Shown here: positions 48,632 to 60,886 of the stretch, piece after piece
Numbering within the stretch: position 1 is the first letter of the stretch
How the letters are laid out: the number at the start of each line of letters is the position of its first letter
Source of the DNA: Oncomelania hupensis
Lineage: Eukaryota; Mollusca; Gastropoda; Littorinimorpha; Pomatiopsidae
Assembly: GCA_036898135.1 (NCBI GenBank)
Contig: CM072522.1
Location: 10,925,530-10,989,529, forward strand
Direction: 5' to 3'
DNA length: 64,000 bases
Notes under the pieces: model-generated
Databases searched by the model: none
What the model saw: only the letters and a program-made list of their open reading frames with translations
Told to the model about the DNA's origin: nothing
Made by a program: the position numbers and the translations under genes

Positions 48632-48720
48632 AGTAGCCACCCTCTGAAATACCTAGTGTGTGCGTGTGATGTGTGTGTGCGTGTGTGTGCGTTTTTTTTA
48701 GGTATTTCAGAGAGTGGCAT
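48632..48720. repeat. Short hairpin around (GT)n
   Basis: AGCCACCCTCTGAAATACCT and its near reverse complement AGGTATTTCAGAGAGTGGCA flank a GT-rich loop. A third copy of the arm is at 48308-48330. Confidence 0.7.
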
Positions 48721-48930
48721 GAGATGTGGCACGCGATAGACAGACAGACCGACATTTTTAGTTCGTTCTGATTCCCGTCCATTTTAAGATGAAGTCAACT
48801 GTTTAAATTAAAATTAAAACTATATATTAAATGAAAATTAAAACTGGAGCCACCAATTGTAGGGCAAAAACGCTTAACACGTCCGAGTCTCCGTGCAGAA
48901 TACAGATTACATCGAGCCTCTCTAGTGTTC

Positions 48931-49050
48931 GTCGCCATGAAACGTAACCGGACGCTGTTAATTAAAATATTCATAATAGCGAGACGGGAAATAGGTCAAG
49001 GTCTTAGATTTTTAACAGCGTTAGATTACGTTACATAACTTCATGGCGAC
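48931..49050. mobile_element. Foldback element 1
   Basis: The ends GTCGCCATGA and TCATGGCGAC are perfect inverted repeats, extended imperfectly by ACGTAACCGGACGCTGTTAA against TTAACAGCG.TTAGATTACGT. The centre holds GAGACGGGAAATAGGTCAAG. Confidence 0.75.
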
Positions 49051-49144
49051 TTGATATCGTCTGTATTTTCTGCATTCTAAATATAAATTTCAGTGTACAT
49101 TATCTTTCCCCATGTTTATATGTAAACATTATTATTAAATTAAT

Positions 49145-49316
49145 ATAGGCTGCCATGAACCGTTGCATTTAAAATAGCAGACTCATTGACACGACTGATG
49201 ACTGATAGGCCTTTGCGAAAGAGACGGGATATAGGTCAAGCCTATCAGTCAGCATTCGTGACAATGAGTCTGCTAAATATGTTATTATAGGCCTACAACA
49301 GTTCATGGCAGTCTAT
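49145..49316. mobile_element. Foldback element 2, related to element 1
   Basis: The ends TATAGGCTGCCATGAAC and GTTCATGGCAGTCTATA are inverted repeats. Inside, TAGCAGACTCATTGACACGA and CTGACTGATAGGC also pair with the right arm. The centre GAGACGGGATATAGGTCAAG is almost the same as in element 1. Confidence 0.78.
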
Positions 49317-49652
49317 ATCAGTTACTGTCAGGATATATATATCCTGGAGGAAAAAAAACAAACAAACTAGTGCACACTACCTGCAATTAAAAACTTACAT
49401 ACTAGGAATTATGGAGAAGGTCGAAAATTCGACGAATTTAAAAGCTGTGCCAAACGCTTTAAATAATTTTGAGAGGAAAACGGCTTTCAGATCCTGATAG
49501 GAAAATGACTGTCCTCACTAGGCCGCCGATATAACCTTTGGCTTGGTAAATGTTTCTTAAGTACCGAGATCGACGGCTTTTTAAGAAAGGGGTAAGACAC
49601 TTTTGATTACAACTCATGGGTCTAGAAAAAAGCGATTAACCTTTTGTCAGAA

Positions 49653-50095
49653 CTTATCCTATCCCGTAACTCGAAAGTCGTTAAGGCACCAAAGATGATC
49701 GTTTAACCAGCCTACTCCATCTTTCTTTGTCCTCAGCAACCCTCATGGCTTCACTCAGTGTCAAGCCAGTCTATTCTCGAATGTTATCCTCCCACCTCTT
49801 TTTCTGTCTCCCTTTTCTCCTGCTTCCTTGCACCGTGCCTTGCAGGATGGTCTTTGTAAGGCCTGATGCTCTGGTGACGTGACCATATCATCGGAGTTTC
49901 CGTTTCTTGACCACTGTGAGCATGTCATCGTGTTGTCCAATGGCTTGTGTGACGGTCTGTCGTACTTCGTCGTTGGTGATGTGCTAGGTATAGGAAATGC
50001 CTAGAAGTCTTCTGTAGCACCTCATCTCCAAGCTTTGCATTCTTCGTTGCAGGTCTGCCGTGAAGGTCCATGTTTCGCAAGCGTATAGGAAGATT
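49653..50095 (-). mobile_element. GGATA-tailed LINE, 3' end only
   Basis: Tail CTTATCCTATCCCGTAACTC at 49653-49672, then the family C-terminus read backwards. Frames carry the family sequence but are broken. Confidence 0.85.
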
Positions 50096-50099
50096 CTTT

Positions 50100-51170
50100 T
50101 TGTGCACACTAGTAATAATTATTGTGTTAATATTAGACGACGGCATTAGAATGATTCGCCGGCATTACTTGGCTTATTAGTATCAGGATTTTTGTAATGT
50201 ATATTAAAAATAGGATTGGTTGATTTGCATTGGCCAAGTTTAAGTGATTTGTAACAAGAGGAGATTTATATTCTAGTGAAGTAAATGGTGGTGTGTAATT
50301 TTCTGGATCTATGTACTGAGAGATTAGATATTTATTCTCTCAAAATTATTTGGATCGTTTGGCGCAACTTTGTTCGACCTTTTCCAAAATCACTAATTTG
50401 TAAGCTTTTATTTGCCGGTAGTGTACATTATACATTGACATTTCTATTCATCCTAGTACGAATGGGAATCCTGTGTTTACAGTAGATGTTTTGCTTTTAA
50501 CTACAGACTGATTGTTGCTGCGTTTATTGGAATGTTTGTTTTACAGAAATATACATTGCTGAATCTACAGTTCAACGATAATTTGCAGGTGAAATATTCT
50601 GGTATCAAACAGTTTTTAGACAGGTGTCTAGAGAATTTTTTAGTTCATGTTCTGCAGTTTTTCCCGTTATTATTCACACCATACTATATTAGCAATACCT
50701 TACGTAAGATTTAATTCTGTACTGGTGCACAGTGTAATCTTGGGATTCTTACGGCACGAAATACTGGATATATACCCATTCGTCCTACGATGAATGTGGA
50801 TTCGAAATTACACAAGTTTTTCCCAGTGTTGCCTAGAATTCAGTCTAGGACTTGTGGGAACTCCAATAAACACCAGTTCAGTTCGAATCGTACTACATTT
50901 CCCATTATTCCAGTGACATCTACATTGTATACATGTAATAAATATCAATAACTCTTACTTACACTGAAACACATCCAGATAACTATGACTATGGAGTAAA
51001 CATGTCATGTTAAAAGTTTGGAGAATAGTACTAGTACTAACAGTACGAAAAGCAGCGCAAACATTACTGTTTATGATCTATTCCATCACCATGACTACCA
51101 CGTCTGCTACTCTATAACTCTTCAGTGCATTTATTTTCTCTCTCTCTCTCTCCAGACATATATTAATAAG
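50100..51170. other. Intergenic sequence, nothing recognised
   Basis: AT-rich. Short ORFs at 50285-50485 and 50532-50714 have no recognised domain. It lies between MIB and the ShKT gene. Confidence 0.5.
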
Positions 51171-51174
51171 CTTT

Positions 51175-51290
51175 CGGATGGGAGTATGCAAATAAACCGA
51201 GGCCTAGTCTCGCATCTATTCCATCGCACGGATTTTAAAATTGTGACACTCATGTCTTAGACCGTTGAGTGCCAGATGCAGCAACAGCTC
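51175..51290 (+). repeat. Dispersed SINE-like repeat, 5' half
   Basis: TCGGATGGGAGTATGCAAAT, ACCGAGGCCTAGTCTCGCAT, CGCACGGATTTTAAAATTGT and CACTCATGTCTTAGACC. Confidence 0.65.
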
Positions 51291-51854
51291 CAGTGAGCAC
51301 CTGTCTTATCCCTCCTCATCTTCGATGGCGCTGCTTTGTGGCTGCTGCGCTTTTCGCTGGAAAAGCAACCCGAATTTCGCTCCCATGGGTGACGAATACA
51401 CAAAAAATATATTGTTTATGCTAGATTTTGTAATTTTAATTGCGTAATCTCTTTCTACTTGTACCTTGTGAATAGCCACTGCCTCACACGGTAGGCCTAT
51501 AAATGATAAAAAGGTAGCCATGTTTATTTGATGTGACTAGACGCTCTTGCCTTCCGTTGTGTTTTCGAAAAACAAGTTCAAACAGCAGTTAAGCCCTGAT
51601 CAGCATAACATACTCCATTATTACAAAAAGGTATAATGAAAGAAAAAAAATTCTACCAGACATTTGGACTGTCGACTGTATAGATTACTGTAAAGGCAAT
51701 CAACATCAAAGGAGAATGCTAGGCTACATACACCTTCACAACATGCAGAAAGCTACTCATATATACTATACTCATAAATATATACTATAATGAGTAGACA
51801 CTGTGTTGAAATGCATTATCAAAAATCAGTATTGAAACATTCTTTAGCAGTCTC

Positions 51855-52100
51855 TTTCGGATGAGAGTATGCACCGAGGTCGAATCTGTGTATGCACGGA
51901 CCTCCAAGACCCTGACGGCTGTGCCAACTACATACACCACCATGCACTGTGTCCTTTCTCCCCCAAATCCCCCCGGCCGACCAGGATTGAGCTCAGTTGT
52001 CTGGGCGCCAGATGATGCGCCTAAATGCAGCCAGTGGGCGCCTCGGACAGCTAGAGCGAATCGGGTTGAGCTGAAAACGCGCTGTGGAAGAACGCTACAA
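51855..52100 (+). repeat. Dispersed SINE-like repeat, near full copy
   Basis: TTTCGGATGAGAGTATGCAC, CCGAGGTCGAATCTGTGTAT, GAGCTCAGTTGTCTGGGCGC and CAGTGGGCGCCTCGGACAGC. The end is altered. Confidence 0.65.
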
Positions 52101-52152
52101 CAATGGCTAAACATAATCCCAAACGTTTTCCACTACTGGCATTGTTTGATAC

Positions 52153-52296
<144 letters not shown>

Positions 52297-52801
52297 AGGC
52301 TTGACGATTCAATTCGCCCTTAACACTCTTGCACTAGAAGATTTAGGGCTTTGATCCCCGATTCGTAATGTTATACAGCAATGTTAAGATGCAACGAACG
52401 AACGAAAAACGATGCTTAACGTCCTATTGCATGAGCGTTAAGGACAATAAAATTGGGCTAAAAAGCCCTCATCATACATATTTACCAGATTATTTGGTCT
52501 GATCCGTTCAAGATAGGCCTACCATTTAAATACCAAGAGGGACACTGGTAAACAGATTCACAACACCGATGACCGCCCTTAAGCACACAAGCAAGCCGCC
52601 ATGTTTAGAGGACTATGAATAGAATCGTACTTGACGTAATAATTTTAGCGACCCTTTTTCAGTATTATAGGCCCTACTGCGGAAAGTACTGGAGGATTGC
52701 CAAAGCGTTGTAGCAAGAAGCTGTGACACTGCCGAGTCGATCGTTCGTTGTACGCTTGCGGAAATTCCCGATTACTCGCAACACTTATTGTGTCGGGATG
52801 T

Positions 52802-52863
52802 AGTGTGGGTGTGGGTGCGGGGTGCGTGTGTGTGTGAGGGTGTGTGTGTGTGGGTGTGTGTGT

Positions 52864-52894
<31 letters not shown>

Positions 52895-52895
52895 A
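52802..52895 (+). repeat. (GT)n-rich tract
   Basis: GT repeats with GGGTGT interruptions. Confidence 0.9.
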
Positions 52896-52999
52896 GCGCG
52901 CGCATTGGTAGAAAGTTTGTGTCTGGATGCGAGTGCCAGAGCGCCGAGAGCTGATCGCGAGTCTGGTTTGAGCGCTATACAAATATTATAATTGTTATT

Positions 53000-53970
53000 A
53001 AGAAAGCGTTTGACCGTGTCTGGCATGCAGCTCTGTGGGAAACCATGAGAGTGTACAACATCAGCCCTAAAATTATTGAAGTCATCAAAAGCCTGTATGA
53101 CAAGGCTACCAGTGCAGTCCTCCACAACAGGGACATCGGAAACTGGTTCAGAACAACAAACAATCGGTGTGCGTCAAGGATGCCTACTCTCTCCAACACT
53201 TTTTAACATCTTCCTAGAGCGCATAATGTCAGATGTCCTTGCAGATCACGAAGGTACAGTCAGCATAGTGGGTAGAGCAATCTACAACCTCAGTTTTGCG
53301 GATGACATTGATGGATTGGCTGGAGAGGAACATTAAACAGCTGGTACAGAGGCAATGGAAATAAGTGCACAGAAGATCAAAATGATGATCAACAACAACA
53401 ATGGCATCAACATGGACATCAAAGTCCAATGCCAATCCCTCAACACAGTGCATATTTAGGAGCCATTGTGTCAGACAATGGGTCCCGACAGGAAATCCTC
53501 TCCAGGATTGCACAAACAACTGCTGCCCTGGCAAGGTTGAAGCCCATTTGGAAAGACAGGACCACCAGTCTACATTCCAAGGTAAGGCTGCTGCGCTCCC
53601 TTGTCATCCCCATCTTCCTAAACGCTTGCGAAACATGGACCCTCACAGCAGATCTACAACGAAGAATACAAAGCATGGAGATGAGGTGCTACAGAAGACT
53701 TCTGGGCATTTCCTTTACCCAGCACATCGCCAACAAAGAAATCCCACAGACCATTACACTAGGCATTGGACAACACGATGACATGCTCATAGTGATGAAG
53801 AAACGGAAACTACGATGGTATGGCCACATCACCATAGCATCAGGCCTTGCAAAGATCATCCTGCAAAGCACGGTGCAAGGAGGCAGAAGAAGAGGGAGAC
53901 AGAAAAGGAGGTGGGAGAACAACATTCGAGAATGGACTGGTTTGACACTAGAAAGGCAAAGCCCACATGA
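53000..53970 (+). mobile_element. GGATA-tailed LINE, 5'-truncated, tail lost
   Basis: Starts at KKAFDRVWHAALWETMRVYN (53000), so the first catalytic Asp motif is just at the break. Then RQGCLLSPTLFNIFLERIMS (53170), FADDIDGLAGEEH (53296), a frameshift, YLGAIVSDNGSRQEILSRIA (53455), MEMRCYRRLLGISFTQHI and GRQKRRWENNIREWTGLTLE. It breaks off before the GGATA tail. Confidence 0.88.
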
Positions 53971-54755
53971 CTCACATGCCCCTTATGAAACTTGCAATAG
54001 TTAACATGAAAATGAGTACAGTGGCCCAAAAAAATGAAACGGTGGTATTAAATACAAAGTACTACCAGATTTGATCTGTTGATGCTCTTGACCTTAAGAT
54101 GACCTTGATCTTCGGCTATAAATAAACTCATGGACGATCAAATAAACTACAGCAAAAAGTTGTATTAGTCCCCCCCCACCCCCCCACCCCCAAAATAGTG
54201 ATCTTGGATTGACCTTGACCTTCATGGACCTTGACAACGGGCCTTCATGTGACCGCTGATGCTTATGTATGATCAAATAAACCAATGTTGTTATAAATAT
54301 AGTGCCATTTCATTGTACTATGAGGTTTTTGTTCCTTTTTTGTAAGGCCAAAATGACCTTGGCCTTCAAGATTAATTAATCTACCATCAAAAAGAAAGTA
54401 TTTTACAGCAATTTTACTGGCACAAGAATAAATTGAACTGGACACCTAGTGAAAGAAGAAGTGACGATGCCGGTTCGCATGTTGCAATTCCTCTCCTATT
54501 TCATCCACAATTCGCACGATGTCGATTACTCAATATCTGAATTTCCTGTAATGTGCTACATCATCAAGTAGGCCTATATTTAGAGGATTTCATCTGTCCC
54601 GAAAGACGCTGTTCCTTCGTCTCCGATGCAATATCATTGCGAAAACAATTAGATTCGCCATCTTTACCTCGGCAAGGGTTAACGGAGTGGGGTAACGTCG
54701 GTAAAATTATCGGCCGTTTGGACAGCCTAAACCCTGTGACAGGGTGACACTAAAT
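53971..54755. other. Intergenic sequence, nothing recognised
   Basis: TGACCTTGACCTTC-type short repeats at 54090-54380. No gene recognised. Confidence 0.5.
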
Positions 54756-55341
54756 GTAGCACCCCCGTTGGGGTACCGGGGGTTTCAGTATAAATAGTAT
54801 CCCCACTTTCTGGAAATTTAGTGCTTTAAATTCCCACTGTCGATATCTTTCTTATTTGCTCTTTCTCATTCCTGCTCTGTTCTATCAATCTGCTATACTA
54901 TCTTCTTCTTCGCTAGACCAGTCACCTACCTTTTTTCTTGAAAACTCTTCCGGGACAAGACTCCTTATTTGTGTATGAAGTCTGTTGGATCAGCTTAGGA
55001 ATATTGGACGCTTTCTGTCAGGTGGTCACTAGAGCTTCCTATGATGTTATTATTTAGCAATGTAGGCATTTTATATGTATGTTTTTGTTGATAATTTACA
55101 ATGATGTTTGTATTCTATTTTGTTTTTGTAAACGGGGGTTCGATAAATTAGAGTACAGCCTCGGCGTCCCCTGCGTGGGATGTCTTTATTGTAAACAGTA
55201 AAGTGACTGGCTGGTGGAGAGCTTTCAGTTTTACCACTAGGGTTGTTTCATCAGATCTTTTATGCGGATCAGGGGTTGTCCGGTCCTGATTTGGCTCGGA
55301 AGAGTCCGCTGGACCTAAAGCAATAATGATGTAATGTAATG
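54756..55341 (+). mobile_element. S-family repeat, copy S5 (opposite orientation)
   Basis: The only complete copy on the plus strand: hairpin ACCCCCG..CGGGGGT at 54760-54783, TATAAATAG at 54791, tail ATGTAATGTAATG at 55329-55341. The shared ORF is broken by a TAG where other copies have TGG. Confidence 0.85.
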
Positions 55342-55373
55342 TTACTAAATGTAGCGAACGCCGCTGTGTGAGT

Positions 55374-55605
<232 letters not shown>

Positions 55606-55686
55606 GAATAATTATGATAAATTGCGTTTAACGGAAAAGTTACACCCAAGTTGAACTTACAATCAGGTTAGTTTATTCAACTGACT

Positions 55687-55692
55687 TTTATT
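55687..55692 (-). terminator. Polyadenylation signal AATAAA of the ShKT gene
   Basis: AATAAA on the minus strand, about 87 bases beyond the ShKT gene stop codon, a normal spacing for a short 3' UTR. Confidence 0.6.
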
Positions 55693-55778
55693 GTGCAGCT
55701 AGAACGATGAACAAGGAGGTATGGGAGTGATGGAACGTGGGTTAGGGAGCGGGGGAAGGGGTAAGGAAGACGGAGGTC

Positions 55779-55909
55779 TTAGCAGACGGCGCATGACTTC
55801 TTGCATTTGTCCAGCATGTAGCCAGGGTTGGCCTGACACTCGCCCCTCGATGCCCAAGCATCGCACTGCCCAGACGTGTCCTCGTTCACACAATTGGTGG
55901 GCCGGCGTC
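55779..55909 (-). CDS. ShKT-domain protein, last coding exon
   Basis: Acceptor CTGTTTCCAG|GA (phase 1), stop TAA at 55779-55781. Encodes about 43 residues forming one complete ShKT domain: six cysteines in the pattern C-x7-C-x7-C-x8-C-x3-C-x2-C, with CDAWASRGECQANPGYM and CKKSCAVC at the very end. The split Gly codon joins in phase to the donor at 63193. ShKT domains are disulfide-stabilised modules found in many secreted animal proteins and extracellular enzymes; the name comes from a sea-anemone peptide but does not imply a toxin. Since the chain ends on the last cysteine, this is the C-terminal module of a secreted or extracellular protein. Confidence 0.88.
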
Positions 55910-56795
55910 CTGGAAACAGCACATAGATAGCAGGGCAAAGCACGATGCAAGTAGCCTACTACAGATTATTGTCAAATAAACACTATTAATCCCTTTCCTT
56001 TAAATAGGTTCTAACCCGGCAGAAATAGCGTTTACGGGTTCTTGTTGTTGTTGCAGCAAGTTTTATTCATCAGATTAACATAAGTTGTACTGATGTAACA
56101 TAAACAATTTACAAAATCTAACATGCGCACATCATATATATTTTCCAAAGTAATTAATTAATTAATCGAACTATAGAAATCATCATACTACTGACATACA
56201 CATACACTTTTAACAACATTCATTCATTCCCTTGTAACAATTAGTTGATTAAGAAACACACAAAAGAAAAAAAAACACAACATAAAAACTTTCAACTTCA
56301 CCTGTGAAGAACGAAGTACTTATAAATGTTATTTTGCGTCTTACAGAAAGTTGAAGTTAGGCCTCCAGGCCCTTACCCCCCTCCCCTCCCTCCATCCCCC
56401 CCTGCACTCCCCATAAACAAACTAAATGAAAAATGATAAAATAATCAATCAAAATTAAAACTCATAAATAATTCCCCCCACCCTCCCTCCCTTCCATCCA
56501 AAAATAAATAAATAACACATATTTATTGAAACTAATAATGCTTAATTAAATAAATTAGGTACAAAGAATAAACAGACAATTGCTAGACTAATTGTTAGAA
56601 GATATTTAGAAGAAATTGAATAATTCATGACTTCTAAGTAAATCTATGAGCATTAAGCTCAATGACCAATCAGAATGTCCTTCTGGATATACAATACTTG
56701 AGATTGACATAGGTAGCTTTAATGTATTTAATCTAATGAGTAAATGCTGAAAATGGTTATAATTTTGTTGACATTCAACTATTAAGTGATTTACA
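55910..56795. other. ShKT intron and LINE 3' region
   Basis: AT-rich sequence. From about 56050 it is probably the 3' UTR of the LINE at 56796-58085. No gene. Confidence 0.45.
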
Positions 56796-58085
56796 TTAAA
56801 AAAATATACCACAATTACAAAGAACTGGAGGATTTATGAAACGAGCACGCCAAGCATTTAGCCTTATTCTGTGAAATAAACTGTTAATATGAAAAGATTT
56901 TGAAATAGATATAACGTTATTTGATACTGGTGAATTATCCAAGTAATGTTTTTCAATGACCTCTTGCTTGTATTTCTCATTCCATTGATTCCAAGCACAT
57001 CGGTTTATTTGAATATGAATTTTATTTGTTGTCAGGTTGACAAATAATTTAATGGATTCGTCCGAAGATGCAGCACTCTTTGCTAAATGGTCAACAATGA
57101 CATTTCCTAATATATTTAAATGACTAGGTATCCAAATTAATGAAATATCAGATACCCTGGTAATGATATGATGACATAAAAGCTTTATTTCTGTTAACAG
57201 TTCCTGTCTCTCTTTACTAAACCAAGATGACAAAGCCGATAGAGCTGATTTTGAATAAGAAAATATCGTAATTTTTAAAGGAATACTAGTAAAATCTGTT
57301 ATGAAAGATAGACTCATTAATATTGCAATTAGTTCAGCTGTAAAAATCGTACTACCTTTCTGTAAATAATATTGTCGGGATATTTTAAAATCAGGAATAT
57401 AAAATGCTGCTCCAATATTTCCGTTTTCTAAAACTGATCCATCAGTATATATTTGTAACGAATTTTGAGAATACAAATGAATATACTCTTGTGCAATTTT
57501 TGCCAATAATAAAAAATTTTCTTTTTTAGAAATATCTCCATAATCCAAAATTATCTCCGGAGCTAAAAGAAGCCAAGGCGGATATGGGCTGCATGGAATA
57601 ACACATGGTGAAGTTGTATCAATTGGTGTGGAGTCTGTTAAAGGAAATATATATTCATTAATTGACATAAAAACACTTTCATTTTTAAATCCTTTGTTAA
57701 TTTCAATATTTTCACCTACCTCAATTGTTGCAGAATTTACAATTGATCTTGCCCGTGTAACATATTGTGCAGTTTGTAACCGGTTTTGGTCAAGAAATGG
57801 TAGTACTCCTGCTTCTTTATATGTTTTTGAAGTTGAAGACCACTGGGGTATGCCAAGAGCTATTTTTAAAGACATGGAATCAATGCTAGTCAACCTATTG
57901 AAAGCTGATTTTGATGCTGTAAAATATACTTCTTTTCCATAACTAAATATAGATCTAATAGTAGCAATAGCTATAGTGATCAAACATGAAGAGTTGTTTG
58001 CCCAAGGTTGTTTAGATAGCACTTTTAATAAACTTATTTTCTTTCTTGCTTTGTCAATTAAGTGTTTAATATGACAATTCCACAA
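56796..58085 (-). mobile_element. LINE ORF2 C-terminus with RNase H domain
   Basis: A 429-codon open frame covers the end of a reverse transcriptase (thumb motif SIFSYGKEVYFTASKSAFNR, LKIALGIPQWSSTS) and an RNase H domain. RNase H residues: Asp in QIYTDGSVLE (~213), Glu in TAELIAILMS (~250) and Asp in NVIVDHLAKSA (~330). The third metal-binding Asp, expected in a TDS.SAL motif, is replaced by Tyr in FSYSKSALSAL (~278), so the enzyme is probably inactive. RNase H places it near I/Jockey-type LINEs. The catalytic RT core is missing (5' truncation at about 58085). It lies in the ShKT intron on the same strand. Confidence 0.85.
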
Positions 58086-58509
58086 AAGTTTATAATATAA
58101 TATAAAGTTTGCGGGTTGAAGTGTATACCTAAACTATAGTCTACCTACCACTTTACTTTAGAACTGCACCCGAACCGGCCTATTTACTCCAACCAAAGTT
58201 CATTGTTTGCGAAGACTGCCGAGTGCGATTGAAAATTCAACGGAAAAAACCGGAATTTCTACTCTTGCGTCACAAACCTTGAAAATCGCTCGTGGTCTTG
58301 ATAGAATTTGGTCCATTGCCTTTTATAATAGCAGTCAGTGCATGTTAATATCATATCTCGTGGTTAGATGAAATTCCACACACATAGATAGCCAATATTC
58401 GGCCCACCTTGATTTCATTCTCTACGATTCGTTTTTGCCATTGAAGTTCAAAAGTACACGACAGGCGCCCACATTCGGTTCTCGCTAACTGCATTATAGA
58501 GACGGTTGT
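58086..58509. other. ShKT intron sequence, nothing recognised
   Basis: No recognised coding or repeat structure. Confidence 0.5.
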
Positions 58510-58940
58510 CGATCTACAACGAAGAATATAAAGCATGGAGATGAGGTGCTACAGAAGACTTCTGGGCATTTCCTATACCAAGCCCATCACCAACGACGAA
58601 GTCCGACAGACCATCACACAAGCCATTGAACAACACGATGACCTGCTCACAGTGGTGAAAAAACGGAAACTCCGATGGAATGGCCACGTCACCAGATCAT
58701 CAGGTCTCGCAAAGACCATCATGCAAGGCACAGTGCAAGGAGGTAGAAGAAAAGGGAGACCGAAAAAGAGGTGGGAGGACAACATTCGAGAATGGACTGG
58801 TTTGACACTGAGCAAATCAATCAGGGTTGCTGAGGACAGGGAAAGATGGAGTACGCTGGTTAAACGATCATCTGTGGTGCCCCTACGACCTTCGAGTTAC
58901 GACATAGGATAGGATAGGATAGGATAGGATAAGATAGGAT
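58510..58940 (+). mobile_element. GGATA-tailed LINE, 3' end with intact C-terminus
   Basis: An open frame from MEMRCYRRLLGISYTKPITN to SSVVPLRPSSYDIG and stop, then a tail of seven GGATA-type units (58905-58938), the longest in the window. Truncated upstream at about 58510. Confidence 0.92.
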
Positions 58941-59313
58941 GTCGACCGTCATCACCGTAAAAATACTTTCACTGACAGGTACCACAAACGCGACTATGTT
59001 TAAATTTGCTTCAAAAATAGAGGCGATATCCTCATTAAAGGCCCCAGAGTCGATGAATTTGTTTAGATTTTGGGCGAAAACGGGCTGACCTTAACATTGG
59101 CACAGTTCTTAGCTTAAACAATGCCAATGATAAAGCGGGTTTTCAGTTGCTGAAACAAGCCGCTCACGTTTGAATGTTTTGTTTCTGTTCTGACAGGGAG
59201 TGATTTCCCCTAGTTAACGGCACACCAATAGGCTCTACGATCTACAAGATGAGTTTGTAGCGCTAGTCAGCGGTAGCTAGCGGTTGCTGTTGATAGGCCC
59301 ACAACCTACAGAA
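58941..59313. other. ShKT intron sequence, nothing recognised
   Basis: No recognised feature. Confidence 0.5.
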
Positions 59314-60287
59314 CAGGGCCGGACCCAGAGAGGGGGGGGGGTTACCTGGGTTCCGTCCCCCCCCCTCCCCCGGGCCCCCTCTCCAAACTAAAAATAAAAA
59401 TTGAATTTCTTTTTATGCAAAGAGTTTAAATTTTTTTTTAAATTGTTTTTAAAACATTGCAGTTTTTAGTCACTTTTGGTCCAAGGTACAAAGAGTTTTT
59501 CATAGACAATTCAACGGAAAACCATTTCAAGGGATCCGTTGAAACGTCCAAAGCGTTTTCCCGTTGAAACGACCAAGTAACCCAACCCCTAAGCCTAAAT
59601 TAGTAAATGCAGCCATATTTTCTTGTTCTGGCCGCAAGCCTCTTCCAGCACCTTCACCTTGATACTGCCCTAATCCCCCCAAAACGACTTTTTAGAAATA
59701 TTATTTAAGATGCTAAGTTGATAATTATGACAATTCGTTGTAACGAACATCCGTTGAAACGACCATCGCTGAATCGTCCAAAACCATCGTTGGAATGGAT
59801 TTCCCTTGAATCGAGCAGGTACCCAAAAGAGCTGCTTTCCTTCAATCCACTTCTTTCCGAGAAAGATCAGTGAAAACACGTCTGATGCTCAAAAAGCTCA
59901 AAGTCCCAGACCATCACACATGGCTTTTTCAAAGTTCAGATTGCACCAGATTGCACCATTTTGCATCCTTGAAAAAACAAATTTCCATGGAGGCATGCCC
60001 CCGGTCCCCCCTAGAAGGCTCGGCGCTGTTGTTTGTAGATTATAGTCACACGACACTTTCGCATATAGGTGACTACTGGACCGATTTATACTGACACCAG
60101 CGGGCCAGTTGTTGGTAAAGGGGAAAATAATATGATCACACGTTGACCTATCCGGGATTCGAACCAGCGACCTTTCGGTTACTAGCAAGACGCTCTTACC
60201 AACTGAGCTACCCGGCCCCATTTTTCGGCGCTTCGCGCCTTCGCTGAATCTGTAACCCCCCTCGACTTTTCCCAGGTCCGGCCCTGC
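59314..60287. mobile_element. hAT-like non-autonomous element with nested SINE
   Basis: The ends CAGGGCCGGACCCAGAG and (on the other strand) CAGGGCCGGACCTGGGA are inverted repeats followed on each side by a C/G-run. CAGGG ends are usual in hAT transposons. The expected 8-bp target duplication is not clear (TACAGAA and CAGAATG flank it). A GGCGCTTCGCGCCTTCGCTG stretch near the right end is typical of such remnants. A tRNA-derived SINE sits inside at 60030-60218. Confidence 0.55.
60030..60218 (-). mobile_element. tRNA-derived SINE (second family), copy 2
   Basis: Almost identical to 43070-43258: TAGCTCAGTTGGTAAGAGCG (box A), GGTTCGAATCCC (box B), then the same body. Confidence 0.85.
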
Positions 60288-60886
60288 AGAATGTACTGAT
60301 TTCAAAAATAACGTTAGTTTTGACAGAGGTTTTTGTTGTTATTGATGTTGTTGCAAGCTTCGGGGTTTTTTTTTTTTTTTTTTTTAATTCTTTTTTAGCG
60401 GGCAACGTTGACTGTGACTGTTAACGGATCTAAAGAAGGGGCGTGTTCAAAGTGGATCCTGTTTAAGGAGGGTTTATAGTATGAGCATGAATGATCCGAC
60501 GGACATGCAATGCCTTTACAGAGCAAAGTATGTTAGAACAGTATTATGTGTATGTTAGTGGCATTTTTCACCAACACATTCTTTCATGCCCTAAATTACG
60601 GTGTTGCAATCAAATACTCTACTCAACAACATCGTTAATAATCCATAACTTATTTATGAACTGTTTGTAGAAAGGGTCCTGTCCTATTTTTTTCGATGGT
60701 CTCAGGTCCCGAACCTAAACCTTTTGGGACGCAAAAAAGAGTTAGAAACCTAGGTTTGGGGTCTGTTTAGATTGTAAATGCAAAAAGACAATATGAATTT
60801 AAAATATAGGATATGTGGGACCAAAATTACCCTTGGCAAACAATAAGATGGAGCTGCAACAACGAACACGTATCTATCTATCCTCT
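60288..60886. other. ShKT intron sequence, nothing recognised
   Basis: A T-run at 60366-60386. No gene. Confidence 0.5.
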
